Positions 62,247-64,000 of a stretch of DNA of 64,000 nucleotides are shown piece after piece (position 1 is the stretch's first letter; every line of letters begins with the position of its first letter). The notes below the pieces were generated by a model. It was not told where the DNA came from and did no database searches. It saw nothing but the letters and a program-made list of their open reading frames with translations. The DNA is taken from assembly GCF_000219215.1 (NCBI RefSeq), contig NC_015726.1, positions 310,001-374,000 of the forward strand, read 5' to 3'. The position numbers were made by a program, and so were the translations under genes. The DNA is from Cupriavidus necator N-1. Its GTDB lineage: Bacteria; Pseudomonadota; Gammaproteobacteria; Burkholderiales; Burkholderiaceae.

Positions 62247-62894
62247 ATGCTCAAGCTTTACAGCTATTTCCGCAGCTCGGCCTCGTTCCGCGTGCGCATT
62301 GCGCTGGAGCTCAAGGGGCTGTCCTATGACTATGTGCCGGTGCACCTGCTCAAGGAAGGCGGCCAGCAGCTCAAGCCGGAATTCCGCGCCGTGAACCCTG
62401 ACGGCCTGGTGCCGGCGTTCGTCGACGGCGAGCACGTGCTGCAGCAATCGCTGGCCATCGTCGAGTACCTGGACGAGATCCACCCCGAGCCGAAGTTGCT
62501 GCCCGGCACGGCGCTGGACCGCGCCTATGTGCGCGGACTGGCCCAGGAGATCGCATGCGAGATCCACCCGCTGAACAACCTGCGCGTGCTGAAGTACCTG
62601 AAGCACACCGTGGGCGTGACCGACGAGGTCAAGGACGCGTGGTACCACCACTGGATCGAGCTGGGCTTTGCGTCGCTGCAGACCAACCTGGAGCGCGGCG
62701 GCAAGGCCGGGCGCTTCTGTTTTGGCGATACGCCCACGCTGGCCGATATCTGCCTGGTGCCGCAGGTGTTCAACGCGCAGCGCTTCAATATCGACCTGGC
62801 CCGCTACCCGGCGATCGCCAGGATCTATGAAACCTGCATGGAGCTGCCTGCCTTCCAGAAGGCGCAGCCGAAGTCGCAGCCCGACGCGGAATAA
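62247..62894 (+). CDS. maiA: maleylacetoacetate (or maleylpyruvate) isomerase
   Basis: A 215-residue zeta-class glutathione transferase. The glutathione site is YSYFRSSASFRVRIAL (the SSxA/S motif of zeta enzymes), with VNPDGLVPAFVDGEHVLQQSLAI as second block, and TLADICLVPQVFNAQRF in the C-terminal domain. It isomerises cis to trans double bonds in ring-cleavage products using glutathione. Together with the preceding FAH gene it forms a two-gene aromatic degradation unit. Confidence 0.93.
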   Translation: MLKLYSYFRSSASFRVRIALELKGLSYDYVPVHLLKEGGQQLKPEFRAVNPDGLVPAFVDGEHVLQQSLAIVEYLDEIHPEPKLLPGTALDRAYVRGLAQEIACEIHPLNNLRVLKYLKHTVGVTDEVKDAWYHHWIELGFASLQTNLERGGKAGRFCFGDTPTLADICLVPQVFNAQRFNIDLARYPAIARIYETCMELPAFQKAQPKSQPDAE

Positions 62895-62914
62895 GCGTTC
62901 GCAGGCCTGCAAGG

Positions 62915-62945
62915 CAAAACGCCCCGGCACTGCCGGGGCGTTTTG
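62915..62945. terminator. bidirectional terminator between maiA and ftsY
   Basis: Arms CAAAACGCCCCGGC and GCCGGGGCGTTTTG enclose an ACT loop. It serves both convergent genes. Confidence 0.9.
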
Positions 62946-62966
62946 CTTGGCGCAGGTTGCCGGGCC

Positions 62967-64000
62967 TTATCCCAGCAGCGCGTCGGCGAACTCGTCCGCC
63001 TTGAACGGTTGCAGGTCTTCCACTTTCTCGCCCACGCCGATGAAGTAGACCGGCACCGGGCGCTGGCGCGCGATCGCCGCCAGGATGCCGCCCTTGGCGG
63101 TGCCGTCGAGTTTGGTCACGATCAGCCCGGTCAGGCCCAGCGCGTCGTCGAAGGCCCGGGTTTGCTGCAGGGCGTTCTGGCCGGTATTGGCGTCGATCAC
63201 CAGCAGCACCTCGTGCGGCGCGCTCGGCATGGCCTTGCTGATCACGCGCTTGACCTTCTTGAGCTCTTCCATCAGGTGCAGCTGCGTCGGCAGGCGGCCG
63301 GCGGTGTCGGCCATGACGATGTCGATGCCGCGCGCCTTGGCCGCATTGACGGCGTCGAAGATCACCGCCGCCGGGTCGCCGCTTTCCTGCGCCACCACGG
63401 TGACGTTGTTGCGCTCGCCCCAGATCGTCAGCTGCTCGCGCGCGGCGGCGCGGAAGGTGTCGCCGGCGGCCAGCAGCACCTTCTGGTCATAGCGCTGGAA
63501 GTGCTTGCACAGCTTGCCGATGCTGGTGGTCTTGCCGGCGCCGTTGACGCCCGCGATCATCATCACCATTGGCTGCTCGCGGCCCAGCGCCATGGTCTTT
63601 TCCAGCGGGCGCAGCAGCTGGGTCAGCAGCTCGCGCAGTGCCGCCTTGACGCCTTCAGCGGTCTCGATGCGCTCGGCCTTGACGCGCTTGCGCAGCTCGC
63701 CCAGCAGGTATTCGGTGGCTTCGACGCCGGCATCGGCCATCAGCAGCGCGGTTTCCAGTTCTTCGAACAGGGCCTCGTCGACCTTGACGCCGACGAACAG
63801 CGTGCCGATGTTGCGGCTGGTCTTGGACAGGCCGGTACGCAGCCGATGCATCCAGCCCAGCTTCGCTTCAGCGGTCTGGGCGGGCGGCGGGACCAGCTCG
63901 AGCGCTTCGGCCGGTGCGGGCGCCGGCACGGGTACCGGGGCTGCCACGGGCGCTGGGGCAGGGGGTGGCACTTGCGCTGGGACCGGTGCCGGTGCGGGCG
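62967..64000 (-). CDS. ftsY: signal recognition particle receptor FtsY (C-terminal part, cut by window edge)
   Basis: The NG domain of the SRP receptor GTPase is complete: helical N domain (TGLSKTSRNIGTLFVGVKVD), G1 GVNGAGKTTSIGK, the DTFRAAAREQL insertion box, DTAGRLPTQ (G3), TKLDGTAKGG (G4) and the C-terminal GEKVEDLQPFKADEFADALL. The frame stays open to the window edge with an Ala/Pro-rich stretch typical of the acidic/low-complexity A region of FtsY in Burkholderiales; the start codon is outside. It docks SRP-ribosome complexes at the membrane. Confidence 0.95.
   Translation of the reverse strand, partial: PAPAPVPAQVPPPAPAPVAAPVPVPAPAPAEALELVPPPAQTAEAKLGWMHRLRTGLSKTSRNIGTLFVGVKVDEALFEELETALLMADAGVEATEYLLGELRKRVKAERIETAEGVKAALRELLTQLLRPLEKTMALGREQPMVMMIAGVNGAGKTTSIGKLCKHFQRYDQKVLLAAGDTFRAAAREQLTIWGERNNVTVVAQESGDPAAVIFDAVNAAKARGIDIVMADTAGRLPTQLHLMEELKKVKRVISKAMPSAPHEVLLVIDANTGQNALQQTRAFDDALGLTGLIVTKLDGTAKGGILAAIARQRPVPVYFIGVGEKVEDLQPFKADEFADALLG

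Overview
The window reads as a piece of the main chromosome of a high-GC betaproteobacterium of the Burkholderiales, most likely Cupriavidus or a close Ralstonia relative. The evidence is the Bug-type solute receptor, the gshA-gshB-PTS(Ntr) block, the caa3/aa3-type cox operon carrying DUF2244, DUF2970 and small assembly proteins, HrcA/CIRCE control of rpoH, and the overall base and codon use. Genus is inferred from gene content only. I saw no rRNA, tRNA, CRISPR array, IS element or prophage.

Left part (1-13.8 kb): the dctA-dctB-dctD C4-dicarboxylate uptake system on the minus strand, with a sigma-54 promoter and two palindromes upstream of dctA. Then come housekeeping genes (ferredoxin, alpha/beta hydrolase, dacA, ybeD, rlmI), a scar made of a lysR fragment fused to a gutted aldehyde dehydrogenase, a UvrD-like helicase, two thioredoxin-like proteins, a lipoprotein and a LysE exporter.

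Decayed sugar block (13.9-22.4 kb): a GntR regulator (frameshifted), a porin (nonsense codon plus frameshift), nagA and a SIS-type deaminase (intact), zwf (intact) and pgi (nonsense codon plus two frameshifts). This looks like an N-acetylglucosamine/hexose-phosphate cluster being lost. The adjacent comM/yifB has an internal deletion.

Nitrogen and redox block (22.4-34.6 kb): ubiK, a TorF-type porin with glnK and amtB behind a sigma-54 promoter (amtB is out of frame at a run of six C), a 540-bp gap with two candidate small RNAs, gshA-gshB followed by the regulatory PTS (EIIA, HPr, EI), an iron-linked bfd-bfr pair with a Fur-box-like site, selU, and a ThiF/MoeB protein.

Core metabolism and respiration (34.7-53.8 kb): ctpA, gpmA, rhodanese, grxC, secB, gpsA (two compensating indels), a Bug receptor, trmL, a broken comF, a BioC-like methyltransferase, and then the complete cox operon: DUF2244, coxB, ctaD, a small assembly protein, ctaG, DUF2970, ctaE, SURF1, a Sco-like protein, ctaA, ctaB, sco. 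This set covers the oxidase subunits, copper insertion and heme A synthesis.

Right part (53.9-64 kb): rpoH under a perfect CIRCE element, pirin, ybiB, and a nitrate ABC transporter (nrtA-nrtB-ATPase) preceded by nasT. The leader between nasT and nrtA carries two AACGNN hexaloop hairpins followed by an intrinsic terminator, the hallmark of ANTAR-controlled antitermination. The window ends with an FAH hydrolase, maiA and the 3' part of ftsY.

The number of indels, including one pair in the normally essential gpsA, means that sequencing error must be separated from true gene decay before biological conclusions are drawn.
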